From Candidatus Nanopelagicaceae bacterium (GTDB lineage Bacteria; Actinomycetota; Actinomycetes; Nanopelagicales; Nanopelagicaceae): a DNA stretch of 64,000 nucleotides. The notes under the pieces are model-generated. The model was given only the letters and a program-made list of their open reading frames with translations, searched no databases and was not told the DNA's origin. Made by a program: the position numbers and the translations under genes. Positions within the stretch are counted from its first letter, which is position 1. Each line of letters opens with the position of its first letter. The stretch is taken from assembly GCA_009694285.1 (NCBI GenBank), contig SHVK01000001.1, positions 1 to 64,000 on the forward strand, written 5' to 3'. Below, piece by piece: positions 54,982 through 63,930 of the stretch.

Positions 54982-56459
54982 TATTTTTTCCCAAGGATCC
55001 GCTCAGCGGCTAACCTTCCAGAGATTAAAACCATTGGCACGCCAACTCCAGGTTGAGTTCCTGATCCAGCAAAAACTATATTTTCAAAACCGGCAGCTAA
55101 ATTTCTTGGTCTGAAAGGACCAGTTTGGAAAAAAGTATGTGCACTTGCAAATGGTGCACCTCGCTCCATTCCTTGAGCTTCCCAATCTAGCGGAGTAGTC
55201 AGGTGTTCGACTTCAATTGAATCACCAAAATCTGTGTAGCCCCTCTGCTCCAGTGTTTTTACCATCTGGTCTCTGTACTTCGGTCCGGTAACTTTCCAAT
55301 CAATATCGGCATCAAGATTGGGAGTTGGGAATAGCACATAGTAAGACTCTTTTCCAGGAGGCGTTAAGGATTTATCATCAAGGGAAGGAACTGTTACCAA
55401 AATAGATGGATCAGTCATTAAAATCTTTTTATTGATTAGCTCATCGAAAACCCCATCCCATGAACGTCCAAAATGAATATTGTGATGTGCAATATGGTCA
55501 TAAGATTTTTTTGATCCAACCAACATAGTTACACAAGAAGGGGAGTAATTTAAGCGCTTTATAGACCAAGGCTCTTTCCCAATCAATTCCTTCCAAGCAA
55601 CTGGCAAATCTGGATTTAAAATAAGTGCATCACATGGAATTCGTTCGCCTTCTGTGGTTATTACAGCCGTAGCACGACCATTGTTTTTTTCAATAGTGGC
55701 CGCTGTTGTTGAATACTTAAATTTGACTCCATGTTTTTCAGCAGCTGCGGCTAAAGCTCGAGGGACCGCATGCATTCCACCACGAGGGAAGAAGACTCCA
55801 TTTACCGAATCCATGTAGGCGATAACTGCATAAATTGCTAAGGCTTGCTGAGGGCTTACGCCGGCATACATGGCCTGAAAGGAGTAAACCTTTTGGGTGC
55901 GCGGGTCTTTGAGAAATTGCGAAACTTTAGGAGATAGTTTACGAAACCCACCAATAGCGATCAATCTAGCTAAATTTGGTGTCAACAACCCAAACGGAGA
56001 ATCAATATTACGATCGATAAAATCATTAATTTCATATTTATATAACTTAGTAACAAAATCTACATAGTTGCGATAGCCGATTGCTTCTTCAGGGCCAATG
56101 ACCTTTGCAATCTCTGCTTCCATTTCTTTAGTGTCTGGGTATACGTCAAGTTGTGACCCATCGTGGTAAAAAGCGCGGTAAAGCGGGCGGAGTGGAATTA
56201 AATCCAACCAATCTTTCATTTGTTCACCAACGCTATTAAATGCGTCTTCGATCAACGAAGGCATGGTCAAAACTGTTGGGCCAGTATCAAAGTTATATCC
56301 ATCTTTTTGTAGCAATCCACTTCGACCACCCGGTACTTCCTCACGTTCAATAACGGTTACTGATCTTCCAGCTCCCGCAAGTCGTAATGCCGCACTTAAA
56401 CCAGCAAGTCCAGCACCAACTATTACTACATTTTCGGTCGCTCCTTTAACGGTACGCAT
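54981..56459 (-). CDS. crtI: Phytoene desaturase
   Basis: CrtI (492 residues) desaturates phytoene to lycopene with FAD. The N-terminal dinucleotide motif VIVGAGLAGLSAA and PGGRSGLLQKDGYNFDTGPTVL are followed by the C-terminal PGVGVPMVLISGRLAAERI. The ATG at 56459 is preferred because GAGGAG lies nine bases upstream; an ATG three codons earlier abuts that site. It lies 18 bases after crtE. Confidence 0.95.
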   Translation of the reverse strand: MRTVKGATENVVIVGAGLAGLSAALRLAGAGRSVTVIEREEVPGGRSGLLQKDGYNFDTGPTVLTMPSLIEDAFNSVGEQMKDWLDLIPLRPLYRAFYHDGSQLDVYPDTKEMEAEIAKVIGPEEAIGYRNYVDFVTKLYKYEINDFIDRNIDSPFGLLTPNLARLIAIGGFRKLSPKVSQFLKDPRTQKVYSFQAMYAGVSPQQALAIYAVIAYMDSVNGVFFPRGGMHAVPRALAAAAEKHGVKFKYSTTAATIEKNNGRATAVITTEGERIPCDALILNPDLPVAWKELIGKEPWSIKRLNYSPSCVTMLVGSKKSYDHIAHHNIHFGRSWDGVFDELINKKILMTDPSILVTVPSLDDKSLTPPGKESYYVLFPTPNLDADIDWKVTGPKYRDQMVKTLEQRGYTDFGDSIEVEHLTTPLDWEAQGMERGAPFASAHTFFQTGPFRPRNLAAGFENIVFAGSGTQPGVGVPMVLISGRLAAERILGKK

Positions 56460-56477
56460 TACTTGCATCTCCTCATG

Positions 56478-57539
56478 TTAGATCTTACGTTTCGTAGCCA
56501 TTAGGGCTAATTCATTTAAATATGGTTTGGAATTTTCGGCGATGTGTTCAGATTTAAGTTCTTGCAATGCGCTAGTCGTTAAATCTTCAATCAGTGCTTC
56601 AACTTTTTCTGGTGCACCAACTTCGGTAATTAAATTTCGAAGTTGTGAGATCTGATCAGGAGTTATATTCAAATCGCCAAAATTTGTATTAAAAGTGTGT
56701 GTTTGGAAGGTGGAAAAATTTTCTATAGCTAAAGCAGTAAGTACTGTGCGCTTTCCTTCCCGCAGGTCATCCCCAGCCGGCTTCCCAGTTGTCTCCGGAT
56801 CTCCAAAAACCCCAAGTAGGTCATCGCGCAATTGGAATGCCTCACCTAATGGAATGCCAAATTTAGAAAGTGCAGAGATAGTTTCAGGAGAGGAGCCTGC
56901 AATTAGTGCACCGAAATGTAACGGCCGCTCGATTGTGTATTTTCCAGATTTGTAACGCGCCACTTTTAATGCTCGCTCTACGCTAGCGGTGGTGGCCGCA
57001 CTTTCCCGAACATCTAAGTATTGCCCTGCAATTAACTCAATTCGCATTAGGTCATTGAGTGGAAGCAACCTGCGCAACTGTTCATCAGATAAGCCAGATT
57101 CATTTATTAATTTGTCAGCCCAGATCAATGCAAAATCGCCAAGCAAGATCGCCGCAGATAAACCAAACTGCGCTTTGTCACCACGCATGGAATTTTCGAG
57201 GTGGTAATTTTCAAAGTAGCGATGGACGGCAGGTGCGCCACGCCGCATGTCGGAACCATCCATGAGGTCATCATGAATAAGGGCACAAGCTTGTAATAGC
57301 TCGAGAGATGTTGCCGCCTTCAACATATTTTTTAATTGCGCACCATCATTTTGACCACCAGCGGCCAGGTATCCGGCATGTGCAAAGAGCGGGCGAAACC
57401 TTTTTCCGGTGGCTAGAAAGCTAGTGATTTCGGAGCTAACTGGGGTTAGTTCTGCGGAAATCTCGGACAAGTCGAGGGTTATACGCTCGAGAAAATCTTT
57501 TAAGGTGGTTTCAATTTCTAAACGGGGGGCAGAGAACAC
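56478..57539 (-). CDS. crtE: Geranylgeranyl diphosphate synthase
   Basis: The 353-residue polyprenyl synthase makes the C20 precursor for carotenoids. The first aspartate-rich motif is DDLMDGSDMRRG near residue 93 and the second DDLLGVFGD near 228. It starts with GTG only 23 bases from the divergent metF start; TAGCGT lies six bases before it. It heads crtE-crtI-crtB. Confidence 0.95.
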   Translation of the reverse strand: MFSAPRLEIETTLKDFLERITLDLSEISAELTPVSSEITSFLATGKRFRPLFAHAGYLAAGGQNDGAQLKNMLKAATSLELLQACALIHDDLMDGSDMRRGAPAVHRYFENYHLENSMRGDKAQFGLSAAILLGDFALIWADKLINESGLSDEQLRRLLPLNDLMRIELIAGQYLDVRESAATTASVERALKVARYKSGKYTIERPLHFGALIAGSSPETISALSKFGIPLGEAFQLRDDLLGVFGDPETTGKPAGDDLREGKRTVLTALAIENFSTFQTHTFNTNFGDLNITPDQISQLRNLITEVGAPEKVEALIEDLTTSALQELKSEHIAENSKPYLNELALMATKRKI

Positions 57540-57545
57540 ATGGCA

Positions 57546-57551
57546 ACGCTA
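57546..57551 (-). promoter_or_regulatory. -10 hexamer of crtE (leaderless)
   Basis: On the minus strand TAGCGT (57551-57546) ends 6 bases before the crtE GTG. It shares two bases with the metF hexamer on the other strand. Confidence 0.5.
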
Positions 57552-57555
57552 CCCT
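57550..57555 (+). promoter_or_regulatory. -10 hexamer of metF (leaderless)
   Basis: TACCCT ends 7 bases before the metF GTG. The same hexamer and spacing precede yraN. Confidence 0.5.
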
Positions 57556-57562
57556 GCACCTC

Positions 57563-58429
57563 GTGGATAACGCTCATCGGAACCTCTTGACCGAACTCTC
57601 TTTTGAATTTTTTCCGCCTAAGGACCAGGCAGGTGAAGAGCGATTATGGCAAGAGTTAACTCAGTTGCGATCGCTATCTCCCAAATTTGTTTCGGTTACT
57701 TATGGGGCAGGCGGCTCGACCCGCGAACGGACTATTCGAGTCACTGAAGAAATTGGCCAGCGAACTGGATTAGATACCGTCGCCCATTTAACTTGTGTCG
57801 GCTCATCTCAATCCGAGCTTTCAGAGGTGCTGGATTCCTATAAGAGAGCGGGCATTAAAGAGGTATTGGCATTGCGTGGAGACCCAGTTGGGGGACCACT
57901 GGCGACATGGGTAGCAACTACCGGAGGGTTTGATCATGCCGACCAACTTGTAAAACTAACCATAGAGAAAGGGTTAGGGGTTGGAGTGGCCGCATTCCCA
58001 GATCTTCATCCTGCATCAAACGGAAATGTTGAATTAGATCTAGAAACACTGCTTCGCAAAGAACAATTTGGTGCAACTTTTGCGATCTCACAATTCTTTT
58101 TTGAAATATCTTCTTGGGAAAGATTGATGAATCATTTAGAAAAAGCCGGATCAAAATTAAAATTAATTCCAGGAGTTATGCCAGTTACTAATGTTAAGCA
58201 ACTTGTAAAGTTTGCCCAATTATCAGGAACTCAAATTCCTGATAAAACGCGAGCAAGGTTTGAAGCAGTAGCAGAGGATGAAAAAGCCGTGCGGGAACTT
58301 GGTGTTGAAATTGCAGCTGAACTATGCACGCAACTATTGGCACTCGGTTGTAAATCATTGCATTTTTATACAATGAATACTGCAGAGGCAACAGTAAAAG
58401 TTTGCCAGAGTTTAGATTTAGGTAAATAG
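57563..58429 (+). CDS. metF: Methylenetetrahydrofolate reductase
   Basis: MetF (288 residues) reduces 5,10-methylene-THF to 5-methyl-THF for methionine synthesis, with FAD. ELSFEFFPPKD with the catalytic Glu and VTYGAGGSTRE lie near the N terminus; LALRGDP and FFEISSW follow. It starts with GTG, probably on a leaderless mRNA. The next gene starts three bases after its stop. Confidence 0.95.
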   Translation: MDNAHRNLLTELSFEFFPPKDQAGEERLWQELTQLRSLSPKFVSVTYGAGGSTRERTIRVTEEIGQRTGLDTVAHLTCVGSSQSELSEVLDSYKRAGIKEVLALRGDPVGGPLATWVATTGGFDHADQLVKLTIEKGLGVGVAAFPDLHPASNGNVELDLETLLRKEQFGATFAISQFFFEISSWERLMNHLEKAGSKLKLIPGVMPVTNVKQLVKFAQLSGTQIPDKTRARFEAVAEDEKAVRELGVEIAAELCTQLLALGCKSLHFYTMNTAEATVKVCQSLDLGK

Positions 58430-58432
58430 AAA

Positions 58433-59071
58433 ATGAATCACAGAGAATACTTAGAGCGTTGGTCTTCTCTTCATGGTTATCAAGAGGGAAAAGGGCCCAC
58501 CGGAATTGCCCGCGGTTATTTGCTTATTAACTTTTATCTAGCAAAACCCTTCGTGGTTCTGCGAATTCCAGCAGATGTAGTTTCATTATTGGGGCTCTTG
58601 CTTGCCTGCTTAGCTCTACTTGAAAGAAATACATTATGGGCTCCAATTTTCATTTTACTTTCAGTGATCAGCGATGGATTAGATGGGGCTGTTGCAATTG
58701 CAAGGGATCGCGCCACAAAGTGGGGTGCACTTTGGGATTCAACTTTAGATCGCATAGTAGAAGCGTTGTGGGTGTTGACGGCCTACTTTGCTGGAGTGCC
58801 AACTTGGGCTCTATTGATTGCATGGTGTGCTGCTGCCACACAGGAGTATGCCAGAGCCCGGCTTTCATCTCTTGTTGATAATGAGATTGGAGTTGTGAGT
58901 ATTTGTGAAAGACCGGTGCGAGCAATATTTATTGCCATTGCATTGGCACTCGGAATATATAATTTAGATTTGCAAAATATCAGTATTTTTTTATGGATGG
59001 TATTTCAATTAGCAGCATTAGCCCAGGTAATTAAGTATTCATATCAGAGATTACAAAAGTCGATGATGTAA
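58433..59071 (+). CDS. CDP-alcohol phosphatidyltransferase family protein
   Basis: The 212-residue membrane enzyme would join a CDP-linked lipid to an alcohol. The catalytic motif reads DGLDGAVAIARDRATKWGALWDSTLD: all four aspartates and the glycines are in place, but the arginine expected three residues after DG is Ile, with AR following. A cytosolic N-terminal segment (YLERWSSLHG) and several TM helices are seen. The substrate is unknown. The stop overlaps the next ATG by one base. Confidence 0.85.
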   Translation: MNHREYLERWSSLHGYQEGKGPTGIARGYLLINFYLAKPFVVLRIPADVVSLLGLLLACLALLERNTLWAPIFILLSVISDGLDGAVAIARDRATKWGALWDSTLDRIVEALWVLTAYFAGVPTWALLIAWCAAATQEYARARLSSLVDNEIGVVSICERPVRAIFIAIALALGIYNLDLQNISIFLWMVFQLAALAQVIKYSYQRLQKSMM

Positions 59072-60552
59072 TGAGTATTACAATCGCAGTTTTAAGTTTA
59101 ATTCAAGAGACTAATACGTTTTCAGCAAAAAATGCCACTTATGAAGATTTTAAGATGCAAGGAATTTGGTATGGCCAAGAGGCAGATTTAAAATCTAGTG
59201 GCTCGAATACAGAGATTGCGGGTGCTATTTCATACCTTAGATCTCAATCATGTGAAGTTATTCCGATCATGCGCGCCTGGGCGATGTCCGGGGGAGTCTT
59301 GGGCGATGAAGATTTTAGGGCGCTATTACAACCAGCATTGGAAATGATTGTTGCCCTTCCAGTACTTGATGGGGTTATTTTAAATTTACATGGCGCCCTG
59401 ATAACCCAAACTCATGATTACGCTGATGCCGAAATCGTGGCAAGAGTGCGCGCTTTAATTGGGGAAGAGATTCCAATCGCAGTAACTCATGACCTGCATG
59501 CAAATGTAACTAGCGAGATTATGGAGCAAACTGACATATTAATCGGATACCAAACTTATCCACATATAGATCAAGCAGAAACCGGTGCAAAGGCTGCCCA
59601 ACTATTACTGGATTTGCTTACGGGGGGCGCTCCGATTCAAAGTGTAATCTCGAAGATTCCATTATTGATTCCGGCGGAGGTGCAGATTATTAAATCTGAA
59701 CCGATGTTGCAAATCCGAGATTTAGCTGACTCCTATTTATCTGATCGAGTAATGGATATTTCTTTATTTCCAGTTCAGCCTTGGATAGATGTACCAAAGT
59801 TAGGTTTCGCTGTAACGGTTACCGGTACTCTGGCAAAACCGGAACTGCTGAAAATTGCCACAGAGATCAGCGACAAAATCTGGGAAATTAAAGAACAGTT
59901 TGAGGTGGATTTGGTAAAACCTGCTGACGCTATAACAAGGATCAGAAAAGGCAATGAAGCAGGCCGAAGTAAGTTTTCAATTTTATTGCAATCAAGTGAT
60001 GCACCACCAGGCGGGGCTGCCGGTGATAATGCCGCTTTGATTGGAGAACTAATAAAAGCTGGGCCAGATTTCAATGTTTACACAAACGTTGTCGATGTAA
60101 ACGCAGTTGCGGATGCTAATGATGCGGGCGTTGGCGGCGAAGTGAAACTGTCGATTGGTGCCGCGATTGACCCAAGATGGTCCGATGGAGTGCTAATTTT
60201 TGGAAAAGTTTTAAAGTTGGGATCCACCCCAATACTTCTTAAGGGAATTGTCATGAATGGACAAGAGGTCTCAATTGGTAACTGGGCAACAATAGATTGT
60301 GGGCGTGGTTTGATAATTTTAGTTAGCACTGAGCCCGCACCATCATTTGATCCAGCTACATATGAAAGCGTTGGATTGGCGGTTGAAAAGGCAGATGCGG
60401 TACACGTTCGGTCATGCGCACTTTTCAGAGCCAGCTATGTTGATCTATTTGATGAAGTTTTAATTTTAGATATTCCTGGGCCGACATCGCCTGCATTAGC
60501 CAAGCTTGATTATCAGCGAGCCCAAAGACCGTTATTTCCTTTAGATCGTTGA
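59071..60552 (+). CDS. M81 family (MlrC-like) metallopeptidase, second copy
   Basis: The 493-residue protein has the same plan as the gene at 37516: QETNTFSAKN near the start, LNLHGALIT, THDLHANV and YPHIDQ metal-binding segments, and the MlrC C-terminal domain (DAPPGGAAGDN). The two are clear paralogues but diverged. It is coupled to the CDP-alcohol phosphatidyltransferase by a one-base overlap. Substrate unknown; MlrC of Sphingomonas degrades linear microcystin. Its end overlaps a convergent gene by 40 bases. Confidence 0.85.
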   Translation: MSITIAVLSLIQETNTFSAKNATYEDFKMQGIWYGQEADLKSSGSNTEIAGAISYLRSQSCEVIPIMRAWAMSGGVLGDEDFRALLQPALEMIVALPVLDGVILNLHGALITQTHDYADAEIVARVRALIGEEIPIAVTHDLHANVTSEIMEQTDILIGYQTYPHIDQAETGAKAAQLLLDLLTGGAPIQSVISKIPLLIPAEVQIIKSEPMLQIRDLADSYLSDRVMDISLFPVQPWIDVPKLGFAVTVTGTLAKPELLKIATEISDKIWEIKEQFEVDLVKPADAITRIRKGNEAGRSKFSILLQSSDAPPGGAAGDNAALIGELIKAGPDFNVYTNVVDVNAVADANDAGVGGEVKLSIGAAIDPRWSDGVLIFGKVLKLGSTPILLKGIVMNGQEVSIGNWATIDCGRGLIILVSTEPAPSFDPATYESVGLAVEKADAVHVRSCALFRASYVDLFDEVLILDIPGPTSPALAKLDYQRAQRPLFPLDR

Positions 60553-62054
60553 GAAATAATTCCCGCAACGATTTCTCCACTTAAGCCAACAAGTGGTAAC
60601 CCGCCACCTGGGTGTGCGGAACCTCCCACTAAATAAAGTCCGTCAATCGGAGATCGATTTTTTGCTCTCCCAAAAGCTGCACGAGCACCATTACTTGATC
60701 GGCCGTAAATCGAACCACCAGGTGCAAGGTGGTTATTTTCAATCTGTAGCGGTGAACCGTATTCAAAAACTTCAATTCGTTCGCGTTCTACAAAACCTTT
60801 GCTAACTAGAAGATCTACAAGGCGGTCTGCGTATTCTTTTGCAACACCTGGAGTACTCCAATCAAAACCTTTGCCATCTTTACTGTGTCTTGGAGCATTT
60901 ACCAGTACAAATAAACTTTCATGGTTTGCCAAATCTTGGTTGGGTACCATTTGTTCATCTACAGGGGAGCAGATGTAAAGTGTTGGATCTGCAACTGGTT
61001 GAAAATCTTTGAAGACTGCATCAAATTCAGCATCATAATTTTCTGGGAAAGAAATCGTGTGATGATTCAGATTTGATCGCTTGCCTTTCAGCCCAATTGT
61101 TAAATAAAAACCTGATAACGATGGTTCACTTTTCATAATCTTTCGTTTTTCTTTGCGTGCTACTGCTAGATCACCAAGTAAAGTTCCATATGTTACTTCA
61201 GAGTCTGCATTACTTATTACGGTCTGTGTATCTATTATCCGACCGTCATTTAATTTAACTCCAGTCACTTTCCCATCACTAGTTAATATTTGAGATACTG
61301 GACAATTGTATTCAATTAGCGCACCACAATTTTCAGCACGTTCAGCAAGTGCTTGACCTAACTTGCCAATTCCGCCGCCAATATGCCAAGCCCCAAAAAC
61401 CATTTCGACATATGGAATTGTTAAAAGTACTGCTGGGGCTTTGCGAGGGTCAGAGCCAGTATAAGTTGCATAACGATCAATCAAGGTGCGCAAATGGGGA
61501 TCGCGAATTTTTCGATTAACTAATGATCGCAATGAACGCCATGGAGCGATAGTAAAAAGATCGGAAAATATTTTTGGTCTGACAATTAATGAAGTAATAC
61601 TTCCTAGTTCTGATTCAACAAATGGTTCTCTAGAGACGGCCCACATTCTTTCGGCACGTTTCATTAAATTTTCCCATTCAGCGGCAGCTTTCAACCCAAA
61701 TGATTTTTCGATAGCAGCAGATGTTCCAGCTCTAGATGAGGATGGCAAAGTTAGTCTGGTTCCATCCGGAAAGAAATAATCGAAGGCTGGTTCTACCGGA
61801 GTTACTTTGAGGACTTGACCTAAATGCTTTCCACTTTTCAAAAATAGGTCACGGTATACAGCAGGCAGAGTTAACAAAGATGGGCCAGTATCAAAAGAGT
61901 AGCCATTAATATTTATGGTTCGACATTTTCCGCCTGGTTGTGAGCTGGATTCAAAAACTTTAACTTTAAAACCAGCTTTAGCAAGGCGGGTAGCGGCAGC
62001 AAGACCACCAATGCCAGCACCTATAACAACAATCTCACCACCTTGCTTAATCAT
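60513..62054 (-). CDS. CrtI-like carotenoid desaturase/oxidoreductase, second copy
   Basis: The 513-residue FAD protein has VVIGAGIGGLAAATRLA, PGGKCRTININGYSFDTGPSLLTLP and the C-terminal SAHPGGGLPLVGLSGEIVA. It is a CrtI-family enzyme distinct from the crtI at 54981. Grouped with a glycosyltransferase and CruF, it is most likely a CrtD-type 3,4-desaturase acting on a hydroxylated carotenoid. The ATG overlaps the glycosyltransferase stop (ATGA). A 40-base convergent overlap with the M81 gene is seen. Confidence 0.85.
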   Translation of the reverse strand: MIKQGGEIVVIGAGIGGLAAATRLAKAGFKVKVFESSSQPGGKCRTININGYSFDTGPSLLTLPAVYRDLFLKSGKHLGQVLKVTPVEPAFDYFFPDGTRLTLPSSSRAGTSAAIEKSFGLKAAAEWENLMKRAERMWAVSREPFVESELGSITSLIVRPKIFSDLFTIAPWRSLRSLVNRKIRDPHLRTLIDRYATYTGSDPRKAPAVLLTIPYVEMVFGAWHIGGGIGKLGQALAERAENCGALIEYNCPVSQILTSDGKVTGVKLNDGRIIDTQTVISNADSEVTYGTLLGDLAVARKEKRKIMKSEPSLSGFYLTIGLKGKRSNLNHHTISFPENYDAEFDAVFKDFQPVADPTLYICSPVDEQMVPNQDLANHESLFVLVNAPRHSKDGKGFDWSTPGVAKEYADRLVDLLVSKGFVERERIEVFEYGSPLQIENNHLAPGGSIYGRSSNGARAAFGRAKNRSPIDGLYLVGGSAHPGGGLPLVGLSGEIVAGIISQRSKGNNGLWAR

Positions 62055-63145
62055 ATTTTTCTACCTTTCCAGGAAAGGTTTCCACGTGAGTGTTTAATCC
62101 ATGATGTTGTAAGTATGTATATGAGAAATAATATTGAGATTGGGTGCAAGAATGAAGAAAGTAAATTTCCGCGGGATAGTTTGGCGGCAAAGATTCGGGA
62201 TAAAACAATCAAAAGATAAGAAATTAAACCAATTAAAGAACCCTTTAGCATTTCAAAAAATGGATAAACAAAAAATAAAATGAGTAGCAGCGATAAACCA
62301 ATAGCATTTGGAATCGAGTTGAAAGCCCGCCAAAGTGATTTTTGATAACCATTACGAAGTTGAGGCCAATTTTGATACATACGGCAGTAAGCAATATTTG
62401 ACCCATTGCTTACTCCTCCTTTAAAGCCGGCACGCTTCAATGACTTTGCTAACTCCATGTCATCGATCACTTCGCCTTTTATTGCTTTGTGACCACCACT
62501 AGCTATGTATGCCGCAGTTTGCACCACAAAAAACTGACCATTTGCAGCTGTTAAAGAAGGTCTGCTCGATTTTTGCGCCAACTTAATTGGCAGCGTACTT
62601 AGCCAACTCCATTGCAATAATGGTTGAATTAAATGTTCACTCCAACTTTTAGCAATCTGTCGGGGATAAGGTGAGATGAATTCCAAATTCTTGATTTGTA
62701 GTTCAGAAATAGCGCTAGCAATAGCATCATTACTTACCCTGATATCTGCATCTAGAAAAACTAAATATCTTGCATTTGATTTTGCAACAGCTAATTGGTG
62801 GCAGGCATAATTTTTCCCAAGCCATTCAGATGGAAGTGGTTTGCCCTCCAGAATTTCTATTTTTTCGTATTGATTAACATAAGACCGCACTGCTTCCGCA
62901 GTTAAATCTGTTGAATTATCATCGAGAACTGTGACCGTGTAATCGCTCAATAAACTCTGTTCGCTTAGATCAGAGAGCAAATTTTTAATGTTATTTTCTT
63001 CATCCCTTGCTGGTATTAAAATGGCAATCTTCGAATCCACAAGCCCAGGTTTAGAAGGCCGTAAGTAAAAAAAATTGTAAATGCTGTTTAGTAACAGCAA
63101 CGCTGAAAAAATTAGAATAAATAAGTTCAAGGACGTGCAAACCAT
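62051..63145 (-). CDS. Glycosyltransferase family 2, carotenoid type
   Basis: The 364-residue membrane glycosyltransferase has one N-terminal TM helix, ILIPARDEENNI, VLDDNST, the LDADIR metal-binding motif, EVIDDMELAKSLKRAG, and three C-terminal helices. In the CruF-linked position it resembles CruG/CrtQ enzymes that glycosylate hydroxylated carotenoids. It overlaps cruF by 19 bases; a TTG five codons later would reduce this to four. Substrate not proven. Confidence 0.82.
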   Translation of the reverse strand: MVCTSLNLFILIFSALLLLNSIYNFFYLRPSKPGLVDSKIAILIPARDEENNIKNLLSDLSEQSLLSDYTVTVLDDNSTDLTAEAVRSYVNQYEKIEILEGKPLPSEWLGKNYACHQLAVAKSNARYLVFLDADIRVSNDAIASAISELQIKNLEFISPYPRQIAKSWSEHLIQPLLQWSWLSTLPIKLAQKSSRPSLTAANGQFFVVQTAAYIASGGHKAIKGEVIDDMELAKSLKRAGFKGGVSNGSNIAYCRMYQNWPQLRNGYQKSLWRAFNSIPNAIGLSLLLILFFVYPFFEMLKGSLIGLISYLLIVLSRIFAAKLSRGNLLSSFLHPISILFLIYILTTSWIKHSRGNLSWKGRKI

Positions 63146-63930
63146 TGTGAAATAAAATATGGAACGACAATTATTCCAAGTGCTACTCCGCCAATAAAAG
63201 CAATCCCTGGGCGAGAAAAGAAAAATAGGTTAGCTATAATTCCAGAAATCCAAGTCCAAACTAAGAAAATATCAGCGACTGTAGTTTCAGATCCAGCACG
63301 CCTGCGTTGATGTGGAAGCACCAAGTGCAGCAATGACATAAGCACGATGCCAGATAGGAACCAGCCAAGAGCATTTGAGGCTGGGATTTCCGGCATAAAA
63401 GGAATGTATGGATCTGGATTTGCCCAACTCCATCTGCCATCGCGAACCATTTGTGGATCCAAGAATAAATCCCAAGCCATTAGACCAAATCCACCGATCA
63501 CTGCGCTCCAGCGTGGATTAATTCGACGAGCGGCGATTAACAACGGGTGAGCAAGCATCGTCCAAGCAAATGGAACTATGAGTGGGACTCCAGCGATAGC
63601 CCAACCAAGTGATTGGTCATATTTGTAATAACCAAATGGCCAACCTGAATGCAGCCCTATTTGTTCAATGGTAAAAGCGAAAGTGAGAGTAATTAATAAA
63701 TAATTAATGGTGTATTTGCGACCATACGTTAAAAGTGCGTGCAGAGCCATCGCCAAACTTGAAGAAAGAACTGTGGTGAAAGTTATAACCCTAAGGGCAT
63801 TTCCATTTAGTAATGGATAAGAAATTTGGATTAATATCGCAACAGCAAGCGCCGACCAGACCAGAATAGATTGGAAGGTGGTTGGCCCGCTTCTACTGCG
63901 CGGTGGTTGAATGTAATTTCTGATTGCCAC
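63127..63930 (-). CDS. cruF: Carotenoid 1,2-hydratase, CruF family
   Basis: The 267-residue protein has about seven TM helices (DUF422, carotenoid biosynthesis family), with HSGWPFGYYKYDQSLGWAIAGVPLIVPFAW and MAWDLFLDPQMVRDG. CruF adds water to the acyclic end of gamma-carotene or related carotenoids, forming the tertiary alcohol later glycosylated. It starts with GTG and heads cruF-GT2-CrtI-like. Only 70 bases of upstream sequence are in the window; CAGAAT lies six bases before the GTG. Confidence 0.88.
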   Translation of the reverse strand: MAIRNYIQPPRSRSGPTTFQSILVWSALAVAILIQISYPLLNGNALRVITFTTVLSSSLAMALHALLTYGRKYTINYLLITLTFAFTIEQIGLHSGWPFGYYKYDQSLGWAIAGVPLIVPFAWTMLAHPLLIAARRINPRWSAVIGGFGLMAWDLFLDPQMVRDGRWSWANPDPYIPFMPEIPASNALGWFLSGIVLMSLLHLVLPHQRRRAGSETTVADIFLVWTWISGIIANLFFFSRPGIAFIGGVALGIIVVPYFISQWFARP

